Shown here piece by piece: positions 24,766 through 33,537 of a DNA stretch of 64,000 nt (the stretch's first letter is position 1; the number at the start of each line of letters is the position of its first letter). The position numbers were made by a program, and so were the translations under genes. The notes beneath the pieces were generated by a model. It made no database searches. It worked only from the letters and a program-made list of their open reading frames with translations, and was not told where the DNA came from. The stretch comes from Viridibacterium sp047600765. GTDB taxonomy: Bacteria > Pseudomonadota > Gammaproteobacteria > Burkholderiales > Rhodocyclaceae. The DNA lies in contig JASGKF010000002.1 of the NCBI GenBank assembly GCA_047600765.1, positions 744,001 through 808,000 of the forward strand, in the 5' to 3' direction.

Positions 24766-26325
24766 ATGATTCCGGTCGAGGCAGTGACACCGCAAACCGG
24801 CGCCATGGCGCTGGAAGTCATGGGTATGGGCAAGCGCTTCGGCGCGCTGGCTGCGCTCGATGATGTGTCGCTGAACATTCCCGCCGGCAGCTTCCACGCG
24901 CTGCTGGGCGAGAACGGCGCGGGCAAGAGCACGCTTGTGAAGTGCCTCGTCGGCTTCTACCGGCAGGATGCCGGCAGCATCATCGTCGATGGCCGCGAGA
25001 CTGACATTCCCAGCCCGGTGACGGCCTCGCAACTGGGCATTGGCATGGTGTACCAGCACTTCACCCTGGTGCCATCGATGACGGTGGCCGAGAACCTCGT
25101 CGCGGCGCGTGGGCGTCTACCGCTCGCCATCGACTGGAAGCGCGAGATTGCGCAGCTCGAAGCCTTCATGGCCAGTGTGCCGTTCCGCATTCCGCTCGAC
25201 AAGCCGGCGAGTGCGCTGGCGGCGGGAGAGAAGCAGAAGGTGGAGATCATCAAGCAGCTCTACCTCAAGCGGCGCTTCCTGATTCTCGACGAACCGACTT
25301 CGGTGCTGACGCCGGATGAGGCCGATGAGGTGCTGGGGCTGGTCAAGAATCTGACGCGCGAGAAGCAGCTGACCGCACTGATCATCACGCATAAGTTCCG
25401 CGAAGTGACGGCGTATGCCGATGCGGTGACGGTGCTGCGGCGTGGTCGGCTCATCGGCGGTGGCAGCGTGGCCGAGCTCAGCATCGAGCAGATGGCCGAG
25501 ATGATGGTGGGCAACAAGGTGGAGACGTCGCGCAAGCGGGCCGAGCGCGAGCCTACGCCGGATGCGCCACCGCGCCTGCGCATTGAAGGCTTGCTGGCGC
25601 TGGGCGACAACGGCCTGCCGGCGGTGAAACAGCTGAGCCTGGCGATACGTCCCGGCGAGATCCTCGGCATCGCGGGTGTGTCGGGCAACGGTCAACGCGA
25701 GCTGGCCGAGGTGCTCAACGGACAGCGCGATAGCGAGGCCGGGCGCATCCTCGTTGGCGACAAGCCGTTCCTGGGCTCACGCGCCGAGCGAGCAGCCTGC
25801 AAGCTCTACAGCCTGCCGGAAGAGCCGCTGAAGAACGCCTGTGTGGCGCCGCTGTCGGTGGCCGAGAACATGGCGCTGCGCAACTACGATCAGGCGCCGA
25901 TCTCGCGTGGTGGCTGGCTCAATGGTCGCGCCTTGCGTGAGCAGGCACAGCGCTTCGTCGATACGTTCCGCGTCAAGACGCAGGGCATCGACGCCCCCAT
26001 TTCTTCGTTGTCGGGTGGCAACGTGCAGCGCGCTGTGCTGGCGCGCGAGCTGTCGTATCCGGTGGAAGTGCTGATCGTTGCCAACCCGGTGTTCGGGCTG
26101 GACTTCGGTGCGGTCGCGGAGACGCATGCGCGCATCATGGCAGCACGGGCCAGCGGGGCGGCGATCCTGCTGATCTCGGAAGACCTCGACGAGCTGCTGG
26201 AGCTGGCTGATCGCATCGCCGTGATCAGCGAGGGGCAGCTGGTCTATGAAGTCGACGCCGACCTGGCCGACGTACGTACGCTGGGTCAGTACATGGGTGG
26301 CGGGCATCACGCCGAAGCGGCCTGA
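24766..26325 (+). CDS. BMP-type ABC transporter ATP-binding protein (two ABC domains)
   Basis: 519 aa, two fused ATPase domains as in RbsA/NupO-like proteins. Domain 1: Walker A GENGAGKS (48-55), signature LAAGEKQK, Walker B LILDEPTSVL. Domain 2 has a P-loop without the usual Lys (GVSGNGQRE), signature LSGGNVQRA and a relaxed Walker B (LIVANPVFGLD); a weak second site is normal in this family. A strong GGGGAGGGGG site precedes the ATG. It completes the operon of binding protein, two permeases and biuret hydrolase. Confidence 0.93.
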   Translation: MIPVEAVTPQTGAMALEVMGMGKRFGALAALDDVSLNIPAGSFHALLGENGAGKSTLVKCLVGFYRQDAGSIIVDGRETDIPSPVTASQLGIGMVYQHFTLVPSMTVAENLVAARGRLPLAIDWKREIAQLEAFMASVPFRIPLDKPASALAAGEKQKVEIIKQLYLKRRFLILDEPTSVLTPDEADEVLGLVKNLTREKQLTALIITHKFREVTAYADAVTVLRRGRLIGGGSVAELSIEQMAEMMVGNKVETSRKRAEREPTPDAPPRLRIEGLLALGDNGLPAVKQLSLAIRPGEILGIAGVSGNGQRELAEVLNGQRDSEAGRILVGDKPFLGSRAERAACKLYSLPEEPLKNACVAPLSVAENMALRNYDQAPISRGGWLNGRALREQAQRFVDTFRVKTQGIDAPISSLSGGNVQRAVLARELSYPVEVLIVANPVFGLDFGAVAETHARIMAARASGAAILLISEDLDELLELADRIAVISEGQLVYEVDADLADVRTLGQYMGGGHHAEAA

Positions 26326-26505
26326 GATGCCAAGCCTGGAGCCATAGCGTTAACGGCTTTTACAGCGACCAAGCTCCGCTTGATTTCCGAATCTGCCAAA
26401 CTGGCGCCGGGAAACGATTTTGTGACTTTTGGCACATTCTCTGCTCTGGAGTCACAATCTGCGCCCCGCGCAGTACAACAACGTTTGGCAGCACAGGAGA
26501 TAGTC

Positions 26506-27129
26506 ATGCAGTTCAAGCCCCGGCAGGTCATTGCCGCCCTCGGTCTCGCTTTTTCCCTCGGTTTTGCTTCGGTGCCTGCCAGTGCCGAGTACGTCGTGAA
26601 TACGGGCACGCCGACTTTGCCTGGGAACTGGATGTTCTCGGCCAGCCAGTACTTTGCGGGGGAGTTCGACCTGGGCAGCGCTGCGGTGCTCAACAGCATC
26701 GAGGGCTTTTTCAGCACGCTGCCAGGCAGTGTGGTGATCAGTATTCATGCCGACGGGGGTTACGTGCCCGGCAGCGTGCTCTACACGGCTGACCTGGCGA
26801 CGGGTACGGGTAATGAAGCCTGGCGCGGCCTATCGGGGCTCGATTGGTCGTTGGATGCGGGTGAGTACTGGGTTTCGTTCAAGCCGACGTTCACATCGTC
26901 TTACACCAGCTTTGCAGGGGGTGCAGCCTCACCGATGCTGCAATACGCTCAAGGCAAGGGGGACTACCAGTGGGCCGACGAGGGCGAGCATTCCTTCGAC
27001 TTTCTTGGCGCCAGCGTGCGTATTGATGCAACCGTGTCAGCCGTGCCCGAAGCTTCGACGGCGCTGATGTACGGTGTCGGTCTGCTGGTTCTGGGCGGCC
27101 TTGCGCGCCGCCGCGCAAAGCAGGCCTGA
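26506..27129 (+). CDS. PEP-CTERM sorted exported protein
   Basis: 207 aa. An N-terminal signal peptide (cleavage near ASAE) leads to a beta-rich body. The C-terminus has VPEASTALMYGVGLLVLGGLA followed by RRR: the PEP-CTERM sorting signal, with a membrane helix and a basic tail. It implies an exosortase/EPS system elsewhere in the genome. AGGAG lies 7 bases before the ATG. The gap upstream (26326-26505) must hold the promoter, as the ATPase gene before it belongs to another operon. A terminator follows at 27194-27217. Confidence 0.85.
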   Translation: MQFKPRQVIAALGLAFSLGFASVPASAEYVVNTGTPTLPGNWMFSASQYFAGEFDLGSAAVLNSIEGFFSTLPGSVVISIHADGGYVPGSVLYTADLATGTGNEAWRGLSGLDWSLDAGEYWVSFKPTFTSSYTSFAGGAASPMLQYAQGKGDYQWADEGEHSFDFLGASVRIDATVSAVPEASTALMYGVGLLVLGGLARRRAKQA

Positions 27130-27193
27130 CAGGCCCATGACCGGTCGCCTGCGAGGGCGACCTTGCGGTGTGTTACCGGTTGTCACCGCCCCG

Positions 27194-27217
27194 ACGCCCA
27201 CCTGGACAGGTGGGCGT
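27194..27217 (+). terminator. Rho-independent terminator
   Basis: A 10-bp stem ACGCCCACCT / AGGTGGGCGT with loop GGAC, followed by TTGTTTTTCT. It ends the PEP-CTERM gene, 65 bases after its stop. Confidence 0.92.
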
Positions 27218-27335
27218 TTGTTTTTCTGCTGCATGCATTCGAGATATTCCGCCAGACGGCATTGTGTTAGCTTGGCGACGCAGGTCGTTTCACGGCCTGA
27301 CGAGCAGCAAAAAACAAACAAACCGGAGACAGAAA

Positions 27336-28616
27336 ATGCAAAGAAAAATCTGGCTGGCATCGCTTCTCGCGATGCTGGCAAGCGGGGGTGCGCACGCCGC
27401 ACTGCCATCTGACGGCTATGTCTATTGCGCCAAGCTTGGCGAGACCTGTGTCATGACGGGGACGCATGACGTGGAGCTTGTGGGTGACGGGGACAGCAGC
27501 ATCTTGCGTACCGTGACGGGCAACTTCCCTTGCACCAACGCATACTTTGACAACGCGGCAGAGCCCTATGCCAACGCGACTTGCTGGGTAGGCCCCGTGC
27601 CTTCCACCACGCCGCCGCCCACGACACCGGGCGAGCAGTTCCCAACCCAGCCGGTGCCCGCCGACCAGATCGGTTACGCCAACATCGCGATCACCAGCCT
27701 GATCACCGGCAACTTCAGTGGTTCTACTGTGGTGGTGAAGACTTTCAACGAATTGAAGGCCGCGGCGGCCAACACGGCGAGCGGTGCACCGGTCTTCATC
27801 CATGTGTCCGGCACCATCCGTGGCACGGGTGTCATCAACGTGGCGCGCTTCAAGCACATCCGTGGCTTGCCGGGTTCGGCGCTGGATGGCTTCGGCCTTG
27901 CGGTGCATGGCACCAGCCTGGCGTACAACGACACGGCTGCGTGTGACGACGTCGCGTACAACTACAACAACACGCGCAACGTGGTGCTGCAGAACCTGAC
28001 GATCAAGAACGCGTCGGGTGTAGCGATCAGCGTGACCTGCGGCGGCCACCATGTGTGGATCGACCACAACACCATCATCAAGCCCAGGCTCGCAGCCATC
28101 GCCATCACGCGCGGCGCGGACTATGTGACGGCGTCGTGGAACCGTATTGTCGACGCCGAGAAGGCACTGCTCGTCGGCCACGAGAATTCGGCACGCCAGA
28201 CCACGCAGTCGAAAGGTCGCATGCACCTGTCGTATCACCACAACTGGCATGACGGCGTGACGCTGACGCATTCGCTGACCTATTACGGCACCGTGCATGC
28301 GTACAACAACTACCTGCAGGGTACGGCGACGAGCTACTTCCTCGGCGTGGCGAACGACGCGAACATCCATGCCGAGGCCAACAGCGGTGTGTCGGTGGGC
28401 GCGGCTTGCAAGGCCTTTGAAGGCGCCTCGCGTTCGCACGTGACTTACAAGAGCGACAACATCGTGCGCGACAAGAACGGCAAGCTGCTCGAATGCAAGG
28501 TCACCAACGATGGCCTGGCGACGAAGCCGCCATACAGCGGTTACCCCATCAGCCTGCCGGAGAACGTGCCGGCAGTCGTGAAGCAGGGCGCCGGTGCAGG
28601 CAAGGTCGTGTTCTGA
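27336..28616 (+). CDS. Pectate lyase, polysaccharide lyase family 1
   Basis: 426 aa, secreted. A signal peptide (MQRKIWLASLLAMLASGGAH) is followed by a Cys-rich module (about 24-88: YVYCAKLGETCVMTGT to ATCWVG), then a short Pro/Thr linker (STTPPPTTP), then the PL1 beta-helix. Family marks are VWIDHNTI, the Arg-bearing GRMHLSYHHNWH and GTVHAYNNYLQG. It cleaves polygalacturonate by beta-elimination with calcium. CGGAG precedes ATG 27336. The N-terminal module is homologous to that of the PL3 lyase encoded next door, pointing to a shared binding or anchoring function. Confidence 0.92.
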   Translation: MQRKIWLASLLAMLASGGAHAALPSDGYVYCAKLGETCVMTGTHDVELVGDGDSSILRTVTGNFPCTNAYFDNAAEPYANATCWVGPVPSTTPPPTTPGEQFPTQPVPADQIGYANIAITSLITGNFSGSTVVVKTFNELKAAAANTASGAPVFIHVSGTIRGTGVINVARFKHIRGLPGSALDGFGLAVHGTSLAYNDTAACDDVAYNYNNTRNVVLQNLTIKNASGVAISVTCGGHHVWIDHNTIIKPRLAAIAITRGADYVTASWNRIVDAEKALLVGHENSARQTTQSKGRMHLSYHHNWHDGVTLTHSLTYYGTVHAYNNYLQGTATSYFLGVANDANIHAEANSGVSVGAACKAFEGASRSHVTYKSDNIVRDKNGKLLECKVTNDGLATKPPYSGYPISLPENVPAVVKQGAGAGKVVF

Positions 28617-28635
28617 ACGCCGCCGCAGCAGAAAG

Positions 28636-28663
28636 AAAAAACCCGGCCGAGGCCGGGTTTTTT
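28636..28663. terminator. Bidirectional intrinsic terminator
   Basis: A 13-bp A/T-flanked stem (AAAAAACCCGGCC / GGCCGGGTTTTTT) lies between the converging PL1 and PL3 lyase genes. Confidence 0.93.
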
Positions 28664-28683
28664 CATGCGCGGAAGTGCAGCGA

Positions 28684-29796
28684 TCAGAACGCAGTCACGT
28701 CGGACTGGCTGATGTCGCAGACGGCGCCATTCCAGGTCTGACCCAGGCTGGTCGAGGAACCGTTGTGGTTGGTCACACCGTTGTACTCGACGCAGATCTT
28801 CGGCGAGCTCTGGTTCGGGTTGCTGCTGGTGGGCTTCGGTGCAACGTAGCCCTGAACCTTGAGGTTGCGGATGGTGATCTTGTCGCCGTAGTTGCGGTTG
28901 CCGCCTGCGACGGTGTCGCCGACCTTGCCGTAGATGGTAACGTTGTTGATCGACACGCTACGCGGACCGCCGTTGTTGGTGCAGTCACCGCAGGAGCGCC
29001 ACAGCTTGCCCATGTTGGTCACGCTGAAGTTCTCGATGACGGTCAGGCTGTTCTTCGAGTTGTGCTGGAAGACCTTGTCCTTGGCTTCGTATGCAGCGCC
29101 GCCGCTGACGGTCATGGTGCCGCCTTCGGAGAGGTTGGACGCGGCGTCTTCGCAGACGTCTTCCCACACCACGTTTTCCAGACGGCAGTTGCCGCCCACG
29201 CAGTGGATGCCGTCACCGGCCTTGCCAGCGGCGAGGCGCACGTTCTTGATGGTGGCGTTGTTCAGCGTGAACACGGGAGCCTGGCCTTCGCCGTCGCCCG
29301 AGCAGGCGGTGCCGATGGTCTTGCCGCCGCAATCGACGGTGACGTTGGTCAGCGTAGCGCCACCGACGCACTGGTTGCTGGTGGTCGTCGAGGACGAGGA
29401 GCTGGCGACCGACGAAGAGGCTACCGACGAAGCCACTGACGACGAAGCGACGCTGCTGGCCACGGACGAGGAGGACTTGCTGCTCGACGAGCTGCTGGCG
29501 ACCGAAGAGGCCACGCTGCTGGAGCTGCTGGTCGTGGTGTTGCTGTACGAACACCATGCCGAAGCGGGGTAGGTGTTGGTGGGGTAGTTGGCGCTGGAGC
29601 AGACGAAGCTGCCGGTCTTGACGGCGTAGACGAAGACGTCGTTCTTGCCGAGAGCCGTGGAACGGGTGCCGGTCATGGTGCAGGTGGCGCCGGTGTTCTG
29701 GACGCACTTGGTGTAACCGGAGGGATAGTCGGCGGCGTTGGCCGAGAAACCGAGGCCGAGCAGGGCGGCGGCGCCCAGCAGGTGCTTGAAGTTCAT
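28684..29796 (-). CDS. Pectate lyase, polysaccharide lyase family 3
   Basis: 370 aa, secreted. Signal peptide (cleavage near ANAAD), then a ~65-residue Cys module (YTKCVQNTGATCTMTGT to SAWCSY) related to that of the PL1 lyase, a polyserine linker (about 80-135), then the PL3 domain with CGGKTIGTACSGDGEGQ, KAGDGIHCVGGNC, WEDVCEDAAS and later SCGDCTNNGG. The many cysteines fit PL3 enzymes. ATG 29796 follows AGGAGAC. The 310-base gap to cysK (29797-30106) holds its promoter region, rich in AT at 29870-29940, and no other gene. Confidence 0.9.
   Translation of the reverse strand: MNFKHLLGAAALLGLGFSANAADYPSGYTKCVQNTGATCTMTGTRSTALGKNDVFVYAVKTGSFVCSSANYPTNTYPASAWCSYSNTTTSSSSSVASSVASSSSSSKSSSSVASSVASSSVASSVASSSVASSSSSTTTSNQCVGGATLTNVTVDCGGKTIGTACSGDGEGQAPVFTLNNATIKNVRLAAGKAGDGIHCVGGNCRLENVVWEDVCEDAASNLSEGGTMTVSGGAAYEAKDKVFQHNSKNSLTVIENFSVTNMGKLWRSCGDCTNNGGPRSVSINNVTIYGKVGDTVAGGNRNYGDKITIRNLKVQGYVAPKPTSSNPNQSSPKICVEYNGVTNHNGSSTSLGQTWNGAVCDISQSDVTAF
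29375..29555 (-). repeat. Low-complexity polyserine linker coding repeat
   Basis: Imperfect tandem units encoding SSVASSVASS-type strings, with alternating Ser codons. It lies between the N-terminal module and the PL3 catalytic domain. Such linkers are typical of modular secreted glycan-degrading enzymes and are prone to length change. Confidence 0.75.
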
Positions 29797-30075
29797 CTTG
29801 CTGTCTCCTGTGTGTGAAGCTTGTTTTGTTGCTTCCCGGCAGCGTGGGGTCGGGAAGTGCGCGCATTTTGCTGATTTGACAAAAGTGAGCAAGTCGCAGC
29901 GCACAATTGTAAGAGAGGCGAATTTATTGATTTATTCCGCTGTGCTGGAGGGGGATCGGTCACACGCGGGGTTTGCGCGCCGGGGGATGGCTTGCTGCAG
30001 GGCAGCAGGAAAAGTGCGGCGACCTTGAGCCGCCGTGGGGGCCAATGTCGCCTTGGAGCACATTGCGGAGGACGA

Positions 30076-30096
30076 GGGCGGGCTGGCTGCCCGCCC
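30076..30096. terminator. Hairpin downstream of cysK
   Basis: An 8-bp GC stem (GGGCGGGC / GCCCGCCC, loop TGGCT) lies 10 bases past the cysK stop on the minus strand. No T-run is present, so it may be a weak or Rho-assisted terminator. Confidence 0.45.
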
Positions 30097-30106
30097 GCGC
30101 GCGGCC

Positions 30107-31039
30107 TTAGCTGGCGAGGTGTTCGAACAGCGCCGTCGACAGATAGCGCTCGCCGAACGAGGGGATGACCACCACGGTGGTCTTGCCGGCGTTCTCGGGG
30201 CGGCGTGCGACTTCCAGTGCGGCCCAGATGGCAGCACCCGACGAGATGCCGACCAGCAGGCCTTCTTCAGTCGCGGCACGACGGGCGAGGTCGAAGGCAT
30301 TGGCGTTGGTGACGCGCACGACTTCGTCGTAGATCTCCGTGTTGAGGATGGCGGGCACGAAGCCCGCGCCGATGCCCTGGATGGGGTGTGGGCCGCGCTG
30401 GCCGCCGGAGAGCACGGGGCTGGCATCAGGTTCCACGGCAATCACCTTCACGCCGGGTTTGCGCGCCTTGAGCACTTCGCCCACGCCGGTGATGGTGCCG
30501 CCCGTGCCGATACCGGAGACGAAGAGGTCGACGGTGCCATCGGTATCACGCCAGATTTCCTCGGCCGTGGTGTTGCGGTGGATGGCCGGGTTGGCGGGAT
30601 TGTCGAACTGTTGCGGGATGAAGTAGCGGCTGTCGCTGGCGGCGAGCTCCTGCGCCTTCTTGATGGCACCCGGCATGCCTTCAGGGCCCGGCGTGAGGTA
30701 CAGCTCGGCACCGTAGGCACGCAGCAGCAGGCGGCGTTCCTTGCTCATGGTTTCGGGCATCACGAAGGCGCATTTATAGCCGCGCGCGGCGCAGACCATG
30801 GCGAGGCCGATGCCGGTGTTGCCCGAGGTGGGTTCGAGAATGATGGAGTCCGCCTTGAGCAGGCCTGCCTTTTCGGCCGCGTCGATCATTGCGTTGGCGA
30901 TGCGGTCCTTGACGCTGTGCGCCGGGTTGAAGAACTCCAGTTTTGCCAGCACGGTGCCATCGATGCCGGCGGTGAGCCGGTTGAGGCGCACGAGGGGCGT
31001 GTTGCCGATCAGTTCGGTGACGTTGGCGGCGATCTTCAT
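30107..31039 (-). CDS. cysK: Cysteine synthase A (O-acetylserine sulfhydrylase)
   Basis: 310 aa. Converts O-acetylserine and sulfide to cysteine. PLP-binding Lys44 lies in HSVKDRIA, followed by the substrate loop EPTSGNTGIGLA and the phosphate-binding GIGTGGTITGVG. The length and the C-terminal part match CysK rather than CysM. The start at 31039 (MKIAANVTELIG) follows AGGAA. It stands alone between pectin genes, which may be chance or reflect an insertion into a former pectin cluster. Confidence 0.95.
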   Translation of the reverse strand: MKIAANVTELIGNTPLVRLNRLTAGIDGTVLAKLEFFNPAHSVKDRIANAMIDAAEKAGLLKADSIILEPTSGNTGIGLAMVCAARGYKCAFVMPETMSKERRLLLRAYGAELYLTPGPEGMPGAIKKAQELAASDSRYFIPQQFDNPANPAIHRNTTAEEIWRDTDGTVDLFVSGIGTGGTITGVGEVLKARKPGVKVIAVEPDASPVLSGGQRGPHPIQGIGAGFVPAILNTEIYDEVVRVTNANAFDLARRAATEEGLLVGISSGAAIWAALEVARRPENAGKTTVVVIPSFGERYLSTALFEHLAS

Positions 31040-31114
31040 GGGCAGGTTCCTGCAAGATGGAGCGGTCATTCTATGCCCCGGGTGCGTGGCCGCGGTATGA
31101 CACAAGGCAATGAA

Positions 31115-31136
31115 AAAGGGGCCCGCAGGCCCCTTT
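31115..31136. terminator. Intrinsic terminator of the pectinesterase gene
   Basis: A 9-bp stem AAAGGGGCC / GGCCCCTTT with loop CGCA, A/T-rich on both sides. It lies 20 bases after the pectinesterase stop on the minus strand and upstream of cysK. Confidence 0.85.
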
Positions 31137-31156
31137 CTTTTTCATGCTGACAGCGC

Positions 31157-32392
31157 TTACTTGGCAGCCGTACCCGGGCCCGAGTTACGGAACTCGTAGA
31201 GGCGGTTGGCCGGGAAGGTTGCGTTTTCATTGCCGAACTTGACGGTCTGTTCCTTCTCCGAATCGAAGGGGCGGCTGGTCGTCGCGGCCTTGTTCCAGGG
31301 CGATTCGGCATCGATGTGGCTACCGATCCAGGAGTTGCGGATCACGACCATGCCGTTGGGCATGATCTTGCCGCCGTCCTTGGCGGTGAACACGCCGCCA
31401 CCGTCATCCCAGGCGCGACCGAGGCTGATCTTCTTGCCATCCTTGTTGGCGTCCGAGGTGAACTTGGAATTGGTCACGAGGAAGCCGAAGGGATAGTTCT
31501 GCGGATGGCTGGGGGCGAACACGAAGCCGCCTTCCGAACCTTCGCGGTCGGTCAGCGACTTGAACTCCACCTTGTCGAACACCGTCACGGCACGGCTGAA
31601 CACGAAGTCCACGTCACCTTCGATGTAGCTGTTGGTGACGTAGGCGCGGGCGATGGCGCCGACGCTGATCGACTTCATCATCAGCGTGTCCTGGTTACCC
31701 AGCAGGCGCACGTTCTCGAGGATGACCTTGTCGCCACGCGTGTTCAGCGCAACGGCTTGCGTACCGCTCTTCGGGCTGATGCGTTCGTCATAGTCGTTGG
31801 AGATCGTCAGGTTCTTGGCCTGGAAGCCATCGGCGTAGGCGAGGAAAGTCGTGCTGCCCGAGGTGCCGTAGGTGTCAGCGCCCTTGCGGCCTTCGCAGGC
31901 GTTGGCGGTGACTTCCTTGTCCTTCTTGGTGCCGGCGGCGATGTTGTTGACGATCAGCACCTTGGTGGCGTCGGAGGACTCACCGTAGATCGTCACCGGT
32001 GCGGTGTCCTTCATGCAGATTTGTTCGCGATAGACGCCGGGCTTCACCAGGATGTAGACGCGTTCGCCGCCGGCCTTGCCGACTGCGTCGACTGCCGCCT
32101 GCACGGTCTTGTGCGTGCCGCTGCCGTCAGCCGCGACGGTGAAGGTGGGCTTGATCTTGGACACATCACCGATGCCGTTCTTGACGGGATCCCAGGGGTC
32201 GTTGGTCGGTGCGTCGATCATGCCGCCCTTGGCGAAGTAGGTCGCCATGGTGTGCTGGGCAGCCTTGTCCACCGACACCTGCGGGCGCTTGGCCGTGCTC
32301 GCTGCAACAGGGCCTTCCAGCGAGGTGGCGCACGCACCCAGCACGAGCGCCGAGAGGGCGACCAGACCCAGCTTCACATTCGTATTCTTCAC
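31157..32392 (-). CDS. Pectinesterase (CE8), lipoprotein
   Basis: 411 aa. Removes methyl groups from pectin, preparing it for the lyases nearby. The lipobox LGAC (Cys21) predicts membrane anchoring, probably at the outer membrane. CE8 marks are all present: GNQDTLM (Gln), DVDFVFSRA (catalytic Asp), SLGRAWDDGG (Arg) and early DGSGTHKTVQAAVDA. The start is GTG at 32392 with AAGGAG 8 bases upstream. Inserts relative to short plant enzymes fit bacterial PemB-type proteins. The 222-base gap upstream (32393-32614) shows no gene and should hold the promoter. Confidence 0.93.
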   Translation of the reverse strand: MKNTNVKLGLVALSALVLGACATSLEGPVAASTAKRPQVSVDKAAQHTMATYFAKGGMIDAPTNDPWDPVKNGIGDVSKIKPTFTVAADGSGTHKTVQAAVDAVGKAGGERVYILVKPGVYREQICMKDTAPVTIYGESSDATKVLIVNNIAAGTKKDKEVTANACEGRKGADTYGTSGSTTFLAYADGFQAKNLTISNDYDERISPKSGTQAVALNTRGDKVILENVRLLGNQDTLMMKSISVGAIARAYVTNSYIEGDVDFVFSRAVTVFDKVEFKSLTDREGSEGGFVFAPSHPQNYPFGFLVTNSKFTSDANKDGKKISLGRAWDDGGGVFTAKDGGKIMPNGMVVIRNSWIGSHIDAESPWNKAATTSRPFDSEKEQTVKFGNENATFPANRLYEFRNSGPGTAAK

Positions 32393-32614
32393 GCGTCTTC
32401 TCCTTTGGCTTGCAGGTTCACCCTGCTGGATGTAACCGGGAACACGAATCTACGCCGCAGTCGTGCGAAAGCCAAGCCCGGATAGCGAGCATGTTGTGTC
32501 CGGACAACGTTGCTGCGCGCTTGTCGCAGCGCGGCGAAGCACGCCTGTCCGCATGAAACGGATGCGATTGCGAAATTGCGTCGGGTGGTCTTGCGAAATC
32601 CGCGCGATGAACAG

Positions 32615-33463
32615 CTAGCGCGCGGTGGCAGTGATGTCTGAGGATTCAGTCTCTGCCCGGACGCGGATCACGAGATGTGAACCACCGGCAGGCAGCTGGA
32701 CGATCCGCTTCTGCCCGGAGGCTTCAGGGAAGGCGAGCGTTCTTGAACGACCAAGATCCATGCTCAACTCCACCGTGATGGATGAGCGCAGGATGGCAAG
32801 CGTCTGTGAGTCGCGAATGGCGTATCCGGTTCCGACTGCAAGCGGTTTGACGGTGCCTGCCGGTTCCGAAGACAAGGATACGAAGGTCTCAGTCAGCAGG
32901 GCGCGGCGTCCCTGGTACTGCGTCCAGCCACGAGCGCTCTCCTTGAGGTTGAGCTTCACAGGCATCAAGCCTGTCGGGACACTGAAGCTGGACTGGAAAA
33001 CCGGACTCCCCGAAACAACCGGATTGGAGATTTTCAGTTCCGCGGCGGCATTTTCCAGGGCCTCCTGTGTCGCCACCTCACGCCTGGTACTCACTGCTGC
33101 GTTCGCGGTCGGCACGGATGCCACACGGCCGTCCGGGAAAATATTGATGCGCGTTTCCGGCGATCCGTTGCAGCGGACGCTCAGTGCCAGGATCGGGTCT
33201 GCTGTTTTGGTCAGGCGGCGCTCACAGACAATTTCGTTGAGCGACGGTGTGAACTTCTCCTGGGCTTCAGGAATCTCCGCCGTGATCTCGAAGCGGGTCA
33301 CTTCCCGTGAAGCAAAGGGGGCATACGCCAGGATCTGTGGCTGCGAGATGGTTTCGACGCTGCCGGAGTATTTGCCGGGAACGGATGCGCAACCCGCGAG
33401 ACCCAACAACGCAATGATCGCCCATTGTCTTGTTGCTCGATGTGTTGCCATAGGTCTTGCCAT
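32615..33463 (-). CDS. Putative lipoprotein, unknown
   Basis: About 282 aa. A signal with lipobox LAGC (near residue 25) predicts a membrane anchor. The body is beta-rich with no recognised domain; one Cys pair (CERR...VRCNG) may form a disulfide. A late segment (SSITVELSMDLGRSRTLAFPEASGQKRIVQLPAGG) is strand-rich. The start is either 33463, preceded by GGGGGCG, or 33451. It is not obviously linked to the pectin genes or to rfaE2. Confidence 0.6.
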   Translation of the reverse strand: MARPMATHRATRQWAIIALLGLAGCASVPGKYSGSVETISQPQILAYAPFASREVTRFEITAEIPEAQEKFTPSLNEIVCERRLTKTADPILALSVRCNGSPETRINIFPDGRVASVPTANAAVSTRREVATQEALENAAAELKISNPVVSGSPVFQSSFSVPTGLMPVKLNLKESARGWTQYQGRRALLTETFVSLSSEPAGTVKPLAVGTGYAIRDSQTLAILRSSITVELSMDLGRSRTLAFPEASGQKRIVQLPAGGSHLVIRVRAETESSDITATAR

Positions 33464-33537
33464 ATCGCCCCCGGCTATTGTTGTTTGCCGCAACATGCGA
33501 CGGCAGGCGTCGCGCAGGGCAGCGCCCCAGCCGGATC

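Noticed and set aside
28594..29439. A plus-strand open frame opposite the PL3 lyase gene
   Set aside because: Composition is that of an antisense shadow and it runs through the terminator at 28636-28663.
29375..29555. Serine-linker repeat as a CRISPR or minisatellite array
   Set aside because: The repetition follows Ser/Ala/Val codons within an intact reading frame; there are no regular spacers.
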